Of a stretch of 64,000 nt of DNA, positions 1-11,585 are shown piece by piece. The translations under genes were made by a program, and so were the position numbers. This DNA comes from Notamacropus eugenii (taxonomy: Eukaryota > Chordata > Mammalia > Diprotodontia > Macropodidae), in contig NC_092875.1 in the NCBI RefSeq assembly GCF_028372415.1, forward strand, positions 434,999,377 through 435,063,376. The letters are read 5' to 3'. Every line of letters begins with the position of its first letter. Position 1 is the first letter of the stretch. The notes beneath the pieces are model-generated. The model had not been told where the DNA came from and did no database searches. It saw nothing but the letters and a program-made list of their open reading frames with translations.

Positions 1-225
1 ACTCACTTAGAGGGAGGTAATGCCCATTGAGTGAATAGGCCTCTTTAAGAAGTAGTCAAGGAATAACTCTTTTAATGAACAAAAGAAAAATAACTAAATC
101 AACAGATACTGTTACTAGTGACAATCACTCTAAGCCAGCCATTAAGTGGACCTACTGCTGTCCAGCCCATAGGCTTCAGAGTGCAATGGGTTTAAGGTTT
201 TGAGAAGGAGAAGAAAGAAAGGGAA
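1..225 (-). repeat. Marsupial interspersed repeat, family shared with 32.3-33.0 kb
   Basis: The segment reads, on the minus strand, as the same repeat seen on the plus strand at about 32,480-32,770. Shared blocks include 'gaggtaatgcc', 'gaataggcctctttaagaag', 'cactctaagccag' and 'cccataggcttcagagtgca', in the same order. The copy is cut by the window edge. The family is not named here; it looks like a non-coding marsupial element. Confidence 0.7.
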
Positions 226-320
226 GAAAAGAAGGAAGGAAGGAAGGAAAGAAGGAAGGAAGGAAGGAAGGAAGGAAGGAAGGAAGGAAGGAAGGAAGGA
301 AGGAAGGAAGGAAGGAAGGA
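224..320. repeat. (GGAA)n microsatellite
   Basis: About 97 bases of nearly pure GGAA units with a few interruptions near the left end, giving a strict purine/pyrimidine strand bias. It lies where the paired repeat copy at 32.45-32.49 kb has a short run of TTCCC units, so it is probably an expansion of a seed inside that element. Confidence 0.95.
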
Positions 321-444
321 CATCTAGCCAATAAACCCCAAAGCCCAAAGGAAGAGGAGGAGGAGACAGAAGGGAGAAGACGATTTGGGTTACCCAGCTA
401 GCTGGGTCCCCACGCAAAAGATTAATCTTAGGCAAAATAAAATC

Positions 445-960
445 TAAGGATTTACAAAAATATTTACAGCAGTTCCTTTTGTGGTGACAAAAGATGGGAA
501 AGTGAAGGAAGGCTGATCATCTGCGGAAGGGATGAAAAAGTTATGGTATGTAATGTGATGGAATATTGTTGTGCTGTAAGAGATGATGAAAAAGATGTTT
601 TCAGAAAAGTTTGGAAAGACTGGTATGAACTGATGCAGAATAAAGAGAGAAGAACCAGGAGAACAGTGCATGGTAAACAACTTTGGAAGGCTTAGGAACT
701 CTGATCAGCTTAATGACCAATTAAAATTCCAGAGAACTAAGGATGAACTGTGTTATCCATCTTGATAGTGAGATGTCAAACTCAGAGCACAGAATGAGAC
801 ATATGTTCTTTTGGACATGGCCAATGAAGAACTTCATTTTAACTATATATGCTTTTAGCAGATGTTTTGCTTATTTTTTTTTCTTTCTCAAGGTGGTGAG
901 AGGTAAGCGGGAAAGAAGGATTGATTGAAAAAAAATATAATTTAATGAAATTTAAGGAAA
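445..960 (+). repeat. L1 3' end (ORF2 C-terminus and 3' UTR)
   Basis: On the plus strand, codons around 530-640 read like the C-terminal ORF2 tail of marsupial L1 (V-M-E-Y-C-C-A-V-R-D-D-E, then F-R-K-V-W-K-D). The characteristic 3' UTR follows ('agaatgagacatatgttctt', 'ggacatggccaatgaagaac'). Frameshifted and 5'-truncated. Open frames on the minus strand here are shadows. Confidence 0.75.
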
Positions 961-1021
961 ACGGTTCAATTTCTATATAATTTGTATAAATTTTGTAAAT
1001 ATTTATTTGTGTACACATTGC

Positions 1022-1150
1022 CTTTCTTGATTGAATGTAAACTTCTTAAGAACAATGACTGTTCTATTACTATCTTTGTATTCCCAGGACCTAGCACAAC
1101 GCTTGAGACATGGTTTACACTTAATAAATGCTTATTTAAAAGACTGACTA
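1022..1150 (+). repeat. L2 LINE 3' end
   Basis: Ends in the L2 3'-terminal pattern: 'actgttctattactatcttt', then 'acctagcacaacgcttgaga', then 'acttaataaatgctta'. Diverged and 5'-truncated. Confidence 0.75.
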
Positions 1151-2480
1151 ACTGAAATAATGACTCAATTTACACTTCAGTTGTCCACCTGTTGTTGCCC
1201 ATTTGTGCTATGGCCCTTAAGTCTCCTTTTTCTGTCATGGCTGTATTCTATGTTATCTTTTATATTACTTTTTGCATGGTAATGTTAGGATACTCACACC
1301 AAATACGTTTTCTTTGACTCAACCTATGACATCCTTGCAATTTTGATTCTTCTTGGATTGTACTGTTCAAATTCACAACCATATAGTATCATTGAGAGAA
1401 TATGGATATTAAAAACATGGGTTCTTGTGGCACTAAGTAGTTTGAGACTACTGAGAGAAGCTCCATAGATTTTCAAATGTAATTTAATTCAATACTCTTT
1501 TGCCACATAGTTCTGGACTTATTGTCTACCTGCTACTAGGGAACTTTACTAGATGCTGGGGACACAGAGAGGCTTGTCTCAAGGGCAAATTCAACTTACT
1601 CGGACAAATCTCCCACAAACTTCCAGAGGTTCATCCAAGATTCATTCCAAATGACTCACATTTACCCCCCATCAGTCTATGTTAACTAAACATCACTTTC
1701 TGACCCCCCACCATTTAATCTTCATCTCTTTGTGCCTTTCAACTTTCTTGTCACAGGCTTAGACTTGAACCCTTTACCACACTAATTTGGAAGGAGCTAA
1801 TAAAAATCAACACTAGCCTTTCTTTGGTTCACTTCCTTTGGTGAGGTCTACATGTGGTCACCTCCTGACTATGTTCAGGTTAATAGTCTCCATAATCCAC
1901 CTCCACTTTGGGTTCACAGAATATTGAACTATTCTTTCTCACCCCCAAGAAATATTTTGGGGACTCGTGGATACTTTCTTTCTTATGACTATATATTTGG
2001 AGGACATATTAATATTCCTATTGTTACAGAGGAATCAAAAGAAGTATTTCACTCTTCCTCCTCCAAACCTGGTGTGGGGAAGTTACAAACATGAGTGTCT
2101 GTATTGTGATTACCAAGTGACATGCCACAGAAATGTCAGTATTTCTGACCATATCACCTAAACTAGGGACAAGGATAATGACTGACTCCTGTCGAGCTGT
2201 GGGAAATGGGGAAGCAAGGCAGCTGTGACCTGAACTAAGCAATTTTGTTGCTGCAAGACTTTAGCAAGCAGCATTTAGATCTCACTTAATTCTTTAAACT
2301 TAATTTCCTTTAAAAAGCAATGTCTCATTGATGTTCTTCATATTTTACACTTTGTGGTTACCTCTCAATAACCTCCTCCCACACCCCTCCACCCCCGTCA
2401 ATAATCCTATCTTTTAATAAGGAAGTACAGATAGAGAAAAGAAGTAAACATGTTGAACTTTTGGCCATATTTGACAATGC
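1151..2480. other. No recognisable feature
   Basis: AT-rich sequence with only short open frames (60-80 codons) lacking splice context or a recognisable product. I see no repeat family I can name and no RNA gene. Confidence 0.5.
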
Positions 2481-2484
2481 ATGC

Positions 2485-2510
2485 TGAATGAATGAATGAA
2501 TGAATGAATG
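2485..2510. repeat. (GAAT)n microsatellite
   Basis: Six uninterrupted tetranucleotide units. Confidence 0.9.
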
Positions 2511-2739
2511 TCTCATCCTGTGCCTTTAATTCTCCACTTCTCCACTGAGATACATGGCATGCTTCCTCATTAATCTACTGAAGTCATGATTGGTCACTGC
2601 ATTGAACAGGTTCCAGAAGTGTTTCAATGTTTTTTTTTTCTTTTTTCTTTTAAATTGATGTGGTAATCAAGTAAATTATTCTCCTGTATTACTTCATCTT
2701 GTATGAGTTCACAGGATAACAGGACAATAAATTTCAAGC

Positions 2740-2884
2740 AGAAAGGGACCCACCCATCATTTCCCCAATGATTAAACTTATGTCAAGGGAAGTGATTTTC
2801 CCAAGGTCATACAAGTAGCAGATGACATTGAAATTCAAACCCAGGTTCTCCAAATGCAGGGCTATTTCTAACCACTACACTTTG
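2740..2884 (-). repeat. MIR-type SINE
   Basis: Reads as the reverse complement of MIR: 'gggaagtgattttcccaagg', 'cacaagtagcaga'-type segment, 'ttcaaacccaggttctcc', then 'ctaaccactacac'. Confidence 0.7.
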
Positions 2885-2887
2885 AGC

Positions 2888-3235
2888 ATCCGCATATTCA
2901 TACACATCTTCCCAAATTTCTCTGAATTCTTAAATTTGTATTTTCTTACAGCACACTAATATTCCATTACTTTCATATATCACCTTTTATTCAACCACTC
3001 TTCAATTGATAGGCATTTAATTTCCATCCAGGTTTTTTGCTACAGCAGAATGTACTGTTATAAATACTTTTGCATGCATAAATCATGTTTTAGAGCTCTT
3101 TAGGTTATATGCCTAATAATGGTGTTGCTGTTTCAAAGAATGTATGGAGTGTAGCAACTATAGAATGCTTGTAGCAATTCACAATTCCACCTACAAGACA
3201 TCGATGTGTCTACCTGCATATAGACCCTCTAGGAC
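2888..3235 (-). repeat. L1 ORF2 3'-terminal fragment
   Basis: Reverse complement of the L1 ORF2 C-terminal region. It has the blocks 'attccattactttcatatat', 'caattgataggcattt', 'tgctacagcagaatgtactg' and 'cacaattccacctac' in the order of marsupial L1 read antisense. The right border into the next stretch is uncertain. Confidence 0.6.
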
Positions 3236-4740
3236 TTAAATTTCCTCATTTTTTTTTTATTTCTGCCAATCAAATTCCCATCTTTTCTAACAACCATAGC
3301 TAAATTCTTTAAGGTGATCTGAGAGAAGAGATACTTTCTGCATAATATTACAATAGGTTCCAATCACTTGTCTTGCAAAGCCTACTCCAAGTGGAGTATC
3401 CTGAAGGTACATCACCTGCATGCCTTTCCCCTGGGTGGCTATACTTGTGTTCTCCTGAGTTGTGTTCTTATCTAAGTTTTATTCATTGAGCTGTGTAGGA
3501 AGCTTCCTAATGTCTTAGACACAGAGTATACCAAAAGGCAGTGAGATGATGATTATGGTAAAGGATCAACCATTGCTATGTCCTTGAAAATACTTTCAGA
3601 TCACTTGCCTATTTGGCTGGGCATAAAAGCATCATAGATCATGATGGGTGGCCTCCCAGGTCCCTTCCTGTTGCAAGTCTCTAATACTAAGAAACTGGTA
3701 CAAATGTCTTGTTGAAGAATGCCCTTGCAAAAAGTAGCTTATGGATTTTTACAATTGTAATGGATTTCAAAGAGAAGATAGTGCAGTGTTTCAGGGCTGA
3801 AAATAATATAAAACCACCTAAAAATAGGAATATTTAGAGACACATACACACACAATCAATATGTAATACTTTTGCTTGGACTCTTCACAGGTCATCTTCC
3901 AGGACACTAAAAGACATCTCAGGTAGGCATACATCTCCCTGTTTTACATGTCACTTTATGTCAGTCTTGGCAGATCATTAAACAAAGTTATCTCTAGTCA
4001 CATCTGTCATAGTCTTGTATAATTTGAGCATATATATGAGAGACTCCTTGTTTGGGTTGAAATTTCCAAAATAGATTTTTATCTTATGGAGTCAAATAAT
4101 TTTTGGAGATGAATAAATAGTGGCCATAGGAATATGTAATTTTGCTAAAGAGTCTCTCAAATTGCACAATCTTAAAAATATCTTCTGCTATAAGAAATCC
4201 AGTGCTAAAGTTTATCCATTTCCTTCTCTTACCTTTATCAAGGATGTCCTCAAAGCGAATATTTTCTCATCAAAAAAGGCAAGTAGTTCTGTGGATTGGT
4301 AATTGATAATGTGTTCTCTGTCATCATTATGTTTTTTTTACTATCCATAAATTTTTCAAGTCTTTTAGAATTCTGCCTATCTTAGAAAATGATCCTTTGG
4401 TGCTTTAAAAGTTAAAATCTTGTAGCACAGATTTCTTCTGTATCTGTTTATCCAAGTCTAACTGGAATGTCCAACTTCACCTTCTTCAGCACTATTGTCA
4501 CTTTCATATATTCTACATCAAAAACTGTGCTACAGTAGAGTCCAAAGATGAGAATTCTGTTATTATCAGAATTACAATATATAAGTGCTTGAAAAATCTG
4601 TTTTATTTCCTATTGATTTGTCTTCATTCTAGTTTCAGCTACAAATGAACTCAGAATAATTTTGTTTACCCAGCTTTCAAGTTATATGTTAACTTATTTT
4701 CTGTACTGGTTTTCAGTGTTGGGTGAGGCATATTTCTGTT
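3236..4740. other. No recognisable feature
   Basis: AT-rich, low-complexity-free DNA. The 60-codon frame near 4,120 has no splice signals or family resemblance. I see no structural RNA. Confidence 0.45.
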
Positions 4741-4904
4741 TAGGTAGTTAGAGGTATAGTGGGGAGATAGCAGGTTTTGAAATCAGAAAGGCCTGAATTC
4801 AAATCTGACCTCAGATCTTTACTAGCTGTGTGACTCTGGGTATATAGTTTAACCTTTGTCTTTCATCATCTGTAAAATGGGGGTAATAATAGCACATATC
4901 TCAC
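4741..4904 (+). repeat. SINE, left part (split by LTR)
   Basis: Typical marsupial MIR/CORE-type SINE: B-box-like 'ttcaaatctgacc', 'actagctgtgtgactctggg', 'atcatctgtaaaatgggggt'. It stops at the 5' edge of the LTR; the missing 3' part resumes at 5,374. Confidence 0.8.
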
Positions 4905-5373
4905 TGTAATGGTAATTTAAATGGGAAGACCTTTCCCATTCACTAATAGGCCCATGTAACCTGCTTAAATTACATGAAAGTCTAAGTCAGATGTGGTGGA
5001 AGGAGCTAGCTGAAAGGGTGGAACAGGAAGGGTGGAACACAACTGGGAGAAAGTGAGTGAGAACAGTTAGAATGAAGAGAGAGAGGACACAAGTAAGCAG
5101 ACAGCTAGGCTCCTGAGTGTTTGTGGAAAGGTCCTAGCAGGGGGTGGGGTAGGCTTGGGAATGGGCTTCATATCTTGTACTGATAATGTGTATTGACTTC
5201 CTGGTTACTATGACTGATTTGGCTTTCTGGTTTGGAGATTTGGATTTCTGATGTCTGAATAAATGTTTTTCTTCTGCATTCTATATGGAAAGTTGATTAT
5301 AATTTGCAATTGAGAACTATGCTGGCATATTCATAGTCATCACTGGTGCTGTGAATATTGTCTTGGTGATACA
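4905..5373 (+). mobile_element. Solo LTR of an endogenous retrovirus
   Basis: A roughly 470-base block with TG at its left edge (4,905) and CA at its right edge (5,372). AATAAA lies near 5,259 and no internal coding region follows. It sits exactly inside a SINE whose two parts flank it. The 3' half (from 'tttggctttctggt' through 'tgctgtgaatattgtcttgg') is shared in reverse with 6,577-7,030. I do not see a clean target-site duplication, so the exact borders may be off by a few bases. Confidence 0.65.
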
Positions 5374-5462
5374 TTCCCATGATTATTGTAAGGATAAAAT
5401 AACATTTATAAAGTGCTTTGCAAACCTTAACACAGTATATAAATGATAGCTATTACAATTAT
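5374..5462 (+). repeat. SINE, right part (split by LTR)
   Basis: Continues the SINE at 4,741 after the LTR: 'attgtaaggataaaataaca', 'aaagtgctttgcaaacctta', 'atataaatgatagctatta'. Confidence 0.75.
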
Positions 5463-5624
5463 TACAATTTTAGTAAATCAGTTTACCTTCTAAATCTAAA
5501 CAGTGTGGTCCCTTAATGTTGTATCTGCTTGGCAAAGAGTTTAAGTAATTTCTGGATTTTTTTCAGCTCTTTTCTTTAACAACTTCCTTTTGGTAATTTT
5601 TACTAAGAAGTAGTTTTAAATCAA

Positions 5625-5750
5625 TGATAAATATTTGTTAATTGCCTAAATTACATAAAAAGCATTCAACTAGGCATTGGTAATACAATATGGTAAAAGA
5701 AGAAGAAGCAGTCCCTGTCTTAAAAGAGCTTTCAATATGTAACCTGAATC
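5625..5750 (-). repeat. L2 LINE 3' end, antisense
   Basis: Matches the reversed L2 3' terminus: 'aaatatttgttaattgccta', a diverged 'ggcattggtaatacaa', then 'agtccctgtcttaaaagagc'. The 74-codon frame overlapping it is a repeat shadow. Confidence 0.55.
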
Positions 5751-5779
5751 TCAAACATCATGGAACTCTCTCTTCACTG

Positions 5780-6576
5780 ATGAAAATCAGCACCCCAGCC
5801 TGCATGAGGAGTGAGGTGGAGCTGGTGAGATCCAGAGAGAAGAGGGTCCAATGTATCTTTAATTCTCTTCAGCCTCATCACTCTGCACAATCACTTCAAG
5901 CAATTCTGGGATGACATCCTAACTCACTTCAGATTACTGAAGAAAAAATAAGGCTCTAGGAAAAGGCTGACACAAGGGGAGCTGACAGCCTCCAAAATAT
6001 CTCTATCCCCAGTTTAATACTCTAGAGACTGAGGATTTTTCCTTTGGATGACATCTAGAACTCTCTCTGGCTTGATTAAGCTGAATTACCTTGTGCTTAG
6101 TGGGGGTACTACTTTACTCTGAATGGTTTGCTGTATATTCTCCTATGCATACTTTCTCTGATTCCTGTATTTCCATTGACTTGGATAAATGGGTTTCTTT
6201 TCTATCTGCTGTGTATGTTTTCTGTGGTACTGGTATTTGGGGGGAAGGGATCAAATCATGGATATAAAGCTTGGGTCCTGCTTCCCCCTCATTAGTGAAC
6301 AATGATCAGAAGTTTAGCTTCAACTTGAAAACAACCACAGATTAACATTTAATGGAGGAGACAGAGAGAATTCTAGCTTGGTACCCCCTCTCTCTGTGCA
6401 CAGCAGAGTGCCCAAGCTTTTGGCCTCAATATCCTACTTCCCCTCCTGGCAGGAATCAAAGTCTCCTTTGGAGAGGAAGGAGGCTTATGAGGAGAGGAAA
6501 AGAAGCTAGAGATTGAGATGTATTCTGACTCCCTTCTAGCCACACAATGACATCTCCATTCCACATATTAGCGGAC
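5780..6576. other. No recognisable feature
   Basis: Unique-looking DNA between the L2 fragment and the inverted LTR. It holds short open frames only. Confidence 0.4.
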
Positions 6577-7030
6577 TGTAGCACCAATGCGATATTCACA
6601 ACACCTACAGTGACTATGAATATCCTGTTGCAATTCTGAATAGCAAAATAATACAGAACCAAAACATTTATTCAAGCACCAGAAAGCCAAATCCAACATA
6701 GTAACAAAAATCTATACATAATAACAATTCAGAAAACAACACCACTCCCAAGCCTTCCCCCAGCTAGGCTTCCCACAAACCAGCTCCCTTAAACAAATCA
6801 CAAACAAGCTCTCTCGCTCACGCTAGCTAGCTGCCTGCTTGCCTGTACCCTTCCTAGATCTGACTGCCCTCTGATCAATTTCCTCTCAGCTCTGCTCTAG
6901 CTCGGCCTCTTCTTGTTCTACCCATTCAGCAAACTCCTCCCACCAGAGGCTCCATGTGACTCAGACTGATGTGACTCAGGCTTCCATGTAACCCAGGCAG
7001 ATCACATGGGACTATTAATGAATATAGTGA
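6577..7030 (-). mobile_element. Solo LTR, inverted copy of the 4.9-kb family
   Basis: Read on the minus strand it repeats the 4,905-5,373 LTR. The first shared block is 'attaatagtcccatgtgatc' and the central one 'tttggctttctggt'; AATAAA follows, then 'ggatattcatagtcactg' and 'gttgtgaatatcgcattggt'. The 3' edge (TG on the plus strand at 6,577) is well defined. The 5' end is diverged or truncated. Confidence 0.65.
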
Positions 7031-7110
7031 GCATAAATATGTCATTTTGGTCCTCTTGGGGAACAAAGGACAACAACTGATGTCAATGAAATCACACCCA
7101 GTCCATATCT
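7031..7110 (-). repeat. Marsupial RTE-like or SINE fragment
   Basis: The reverse strand reads 'ttgacatcagttgttgtcct' then 'aagaggaccaaaatgacat', a motif that recurs in marsupial RTE-related repeats. A plus-strand relative of the tail motif is at 32,955-33,000. Confidence 0.5.
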
Positions 7111-7594
7111 GCATAGTATATGTGCCATATTTCACCGCATAATTATTGCACCATTTTTTCTAGTCCAAAAATTAGTTAGTAGCTTTACACTGCGTAATCA
7201 TCATATGATATAATTCTGTTAGTCCCACCACTTAACAGGTAAACAGAGAAGCAGTGTATTCATCAGTGATAAATGCATCTATCTCTCACCCATTGTGAGC
7301 CATGAACACAGAATTCACAAAGCATGTGCATTGTCAGTATTCCATTTTAATGTATATTCATGAGTATTTGGTACATCCTAATCTTGCACCAAAGACAGTT
7401 TAGTAATAAATGATTTTTATTTCATTTAAAAAGCACAATTTTTAAAGCTTCACATAATAGTTGTACTTAAAAAAAATTCAGCACAAAATCTGCAATAGTT
7501 ATGTGGTGAAATAACTACATTTAATATTATATCTAATATGTATTCATGTAATAATATATCTATAAGTTTGTAAGTGTGAATATGCCCACAAATG

Positions 7595-7695
7595 CATTAC
7601 ATATATATGCATACATAGATGTGTATCTATGTGTGTATATGTATATATACACATGTTTATATATATCTGTATGTGTATATACACACACATATATT
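7595..7695. repeat. Mixed (TA/TG)n simple repeat
   Basis: Alternating purine-pyrimidine tract of interrupted TA, TG and CA units, partly self-complementary. Confidence 0.8.
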
Positions 7696-7834
7696 CCATT
7701 TGTTCACTAACAGAGGTATATGACGTACTTCTTTCAGAGATATATTACCTTAAGATGCTATTAAAACTATATGTAGATTGAATATCTTAATGGAATAGAA
7801 GCTAAAATATTCAATTCTTGCTAAATAATGTCTA

Positions 7835-7962
7835 CACAGAACACCAAAACATCTGGATAAAAAGTGAAAAATTCAGTCAATCATCCAGATGTTTTGTCCA
7901 CATCACGCCAAACATCTGGACAACTGACTGAAATTTTCTTTTGTCCAGCTGTTTTGGTACTG
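7835..7962. mobile_element. Palindromic TA-flanked MITE (Tc1/mariner-like)
   Basis: 128 bases between TA dinucleotides at 7,833-7,834 and 7,963-7,964. The left arm (7,835-7,896) and right arm (about 7,908-7,962) are inverted copies of about 55 bases, sharing 'accaaaaca', 'ctgga', 'aaaattcagtca' and 'ccagatgttt'. Each arm is itself folded: the 'caaaacatctgga' unit appears four times in alternating orientation. TA flanks and terminal inverted repeats point to a non-autonomous Tc1/mariner-type element. I cannot name the family. Confidence 0.7.
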
Positions 7963-7979
7963 TATTAAAACCATCATTA

Positions 7980-8095
7980 TATAACTTGCAGAAAGTCACT
8001 TAACTTTAGTTTCCCCATCTGCAAAAGAGAGTTAATATTTTCCCACAGATATAATTCTTACAAAATATTTTGAGAATCAGAGATGGCAGGTGATA
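7980..8095 (+). repeat. MIR-type SINE fragment
   Basis: Contains 'gaaagtcacttaactttagt', 'ttccccatctgcaaaaga' and the following tail segment of MIR. Confidence 0.6.
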
Positions 8096-8109
8096 GGTAA
8101 TTCCAAAAT

Positions 8110-11100
8110 ATTTTTAAGGTTTTTTTTCCTTTGAAGGAAGGATAACATTTCCTTTGTTGTCTGCTTAAGCAAATCTTAGTTGTTTTAAGATGAAATCAAT
8201 TGGTCTCCAAGATATTTCACCCCTATCTTGAAAATGGAAAATTTCCACTTCAAAATGAGTACTGTTGAGTGTACAAAAACTTAAACTGAAAGGAGTAACT
8301 AACCAAATCTTTCACCCAATTCTCCTTGTAAGGAGATTTACCATATTAAATTTTCCCAACAGTTTTCCAGAGAAGACAATCTCATTAAAACTTCTCATTG
8401 GATTCATTTGTCCTGGTGATGGTCATGATTCTATAAATTAAAAAAAAAGGAAGAATTTTTCATCGATCATGACCATTTTAACTTTGAGCATAATTCTATA
8501 GCATGTAATGTGACATAATATACATTGCTGCTTTTTTGAAATTTCACCCTGAACTCATTTAAAAATGCCAATTTCCATAATAATTTAATGCAGCTGGTAA
8601 GACAGTCTTTTTCTTTTGATCATTGTTATTAATGATGTGCTGTAACTTATGCAAAGCTAGCAATTCTAACTACCATTTCTTACAAAGATCACTGTGTACT
8701 CCCTTCCCACCCCCTCCTTCTTTCCCCCACTTCCCCAGACCCTAGCCAACTTCAGCCCCTCACAACCTCTGATGAAGCTCATATGTTTCAGGAAGTTCAT
8801 TTCAGAGTTATTAGTCGGAGTTAGGAACTATGTGGGCAGCTCCTCTGTGGTGTACCGACTCAGAAAAGAAACTGTTCCTCTCTATTCCCCAAAGAAGCAA
8901 ATTGGCCTTCATTTTAGTACTCCGTTTGTTGTTGAATGGTTTATGACTGAATCGTAATGTCATTCTTTGTAACTGTTATTTCCCTCATTGTTAGGAAATA
9001 ACTGCTCTGTACACGTGTTTTCTTCTCCAAAAGCTGTTTTGCCAAAATTAAGAGATAAAATTCTCAAGATTCTAAAGGAAAAATAAATAACTTTATCATG
9101 AAATAGAGTAATGAAAGAGTAAAGTTAAAATATTAAGGATATAAATGATCATAAAAAGTGACCATTGTATAGCCTATTCATGTAGCACACTGAAGAAATG
9201 CAATTGTTATCTTCTGTAAATAAAATGATGGCCTTCGTTTGTTTATTTCCATCTTTTTTTTTCAAATAAGTAAAAAAACCTTTCAAATTCATAAACACTT
9301 TTACATGACATGCATTCCTTCACAATGCCTTCTTCTTTAGCAGATGCTCTTTCAAGAGGGCTCCCTCACTTGATGAAGTACTTTTTTTTTTCTTTGTTAC
9401 CCAGAAAAATCTGTTCTTTTAACAGATCAAGTTTTTTAATAGGTCAATATACAATGACATTTTACCTTTGGGAACAGAGCAGTTGGCATTTCAGTCATAT
9501 AAGAAGCTTCCAGATATATTTATCTGGTATTCATCTGAAGGGCTCTTCTTGAATTTCAGCAAACTATTTGGCTTAGAGAACACAAATGATCATTGGAAGA
9601 GGTTTACTCTTTTGAGGGGTAAGCTGTTTTGTTTTTTTTTTTTCCAAATGAACTGAAAGGTTGCATATTCCATAGTGAATACTTGTGAGGAATTTGCTAA
9701 AGAATTCTAGACTATGAAATAGGAAAGTTCCTGGAATTGTTTTTTTCCGGCAAAACCTGTCCAAAAATTGTGTCATGTTTTAATCAAAAACCATTTAGAT
9801 AAATGACATAAGGTAAACTTCTCCATAACAGACGTAACATTATCTTAGTTCTTGGTTTATGTAATATTAATATCATTCCCGTGGCAAGGAAACTTATTTT
9901 TCCCCCTGTTTTAAGCATTCCTTTACATAAAGAATGTCAAAAAATAGAAAACATTAACTCTGTTGTGAAAGTAGTTTTAAAGTAGTGATTGACAGTCATT
10001 TTACCCTATGTTATTGAACTTCTCTTCTCATTGTAAGGCAGACTGGGATAGTTGGAGAGCTTCAGAGAGGTTTTGGAAACTGAGAAAGGGGTCACTACTG
10101 GCAACCCTCCTCTCTGGCACTCTTTATTGACAGTGACATAATTCCAGACATAAATTTCACAAAGTATAGGTCTGAGAAGAGTTGCTGCATAGCAAAGGAA
10201 AGAACAGGCAGAGTAGAGCTTTCCAAGGAGTGATTATCATTAAAAGGTATGGAGAAGGAAATGAGATTAGATCATAGACTTTCAATTAGAAAATCTTTAT
10301 TTTACATTTGAAGAGATCTCATTTCCTCAACAAAAAAAAATTCAGGAATGGATATGATCACCAGTGAGAAAAATTAGATGACATAATGGAGTATTTTCCA
10401 GCTCCAACTTCCATGATTCCTTTCACGGGAAGTAAAGAAAAGGAAACAGATGGATTATCTATGAGCATTTTGTGCCAAGGAATAAGCAGCCCAATTGGAG
10501 GCAGGTCACAAAATATAGTTAATGACCTGCATTGCTACAATTTACCAGTAAATAAATTACAGATTATAAAAGAATAGCCAATCATCCTTCCCTACAAGCA
10601 CAAAACAGGGACCAAATAGATGCCTTCCAAGTTCTTTATAATTTCTTATGAGAACATTGTCCTACGGTGTTCTAATACTATTCATGGAAGTTTTGCATCA
10701 AAAAAGCTGGGCTTCTAGGAGTGATAACCCAGCTGCAGTCAATCCCCATTCCCATGGCTTCAGAGTCGCTGTGTTAAGTCAGCTTTGCCAGGAACATTTT
10801 ACAATTAAGCATGTGGGTGCCCTCTCAGGGCAAAAATTAGCTAGCAGCTCCAACCGCATGTCAGACGGAAGGCACAACCCCAGTTCTGATGTACCCATGA
10901 TTAATAGTGGCCCTGGCAGTCAGTTTTATGTCGACATTTCTTCACAACCACAAGCCCCACTGCTCCCCTCCCTGTTCCCCTAGCCCCCAACTCCAGCTCT
11001 GCCCCCAAACCAGTGTCTCAGTTGTATGAACTCTACAGCCACATTTCACATCTTGAAGAAAGTATAGGGAATGGGCATGCTATTTATCTGTGTATGTACA

Positions 11101-11120
11101 CATGTCACTTAAACAATGAT
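8110..11120. other. Low-repeat, unannotated stretch
   Basis: No repeat family is recognised apart from short T and A runs. Open frames of 60-111 codons (longest 10,648-10,983) have no supporting splice sites, start context or product. This begins the longest repeat-poor block of the window (to about 17.6 kb). Confidence 0.45.
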
Positions 11121-11123
11121 GCT

Positions 11124-11137
11124 TCCAGTAGAGGGCC
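11124..11137 (+). promoter_or_regulatory. CTCF-like motif
   Basis: 'ccagtagagggcct' agrees with the 14-base CTCF core consensus at 12 of 14 positions by eye. Motif match only; occupancy is unknown. Confidence 0.3.
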
Positions 11138-11585
11138 TTTCCTAAGGTTTAATGGTTGTCTGGTATAGATGCTGTGCTTTGGTCCATTAATTCCAGAATT
11201 TTGTTCATCTCCAGGAAATGCCCTGGGCTGAGGTTGTCACTGCCATTACAAACCAAATTTTAAAACAACCAGCCCAAACTCTAATGGTACAGGTTACTTT
11301 TATGGGTAATGTGGTTTCTGGTGGGACTGTTGGGATACTTCTATCTTGCTCCTGTCCTGTATTTCTTAACCAATGAGACAGCATAGATTCTCTCTCAGTG
11401 GGTGCTTCAGAACCTGCTTTTTATGATACAAGATATCTACTCCTCATATAAGGAGATGGGGGAAAAATAACCTACAATGAATCAATAGATTCATGGAGGT
11501 TCTGCATGCAGAAGTTTTCTGCTCTATATGTCCCTTCCCAATATTTAAAAGCAATGGAATGACATTAATGAAAACCAAAAATCTT

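Noticed and set aside
10648..10983. 111-codon frame in the repeat-poor block
   Set aside because: No recognisable domain and no convincing splice or start context. Kept as unannotated.
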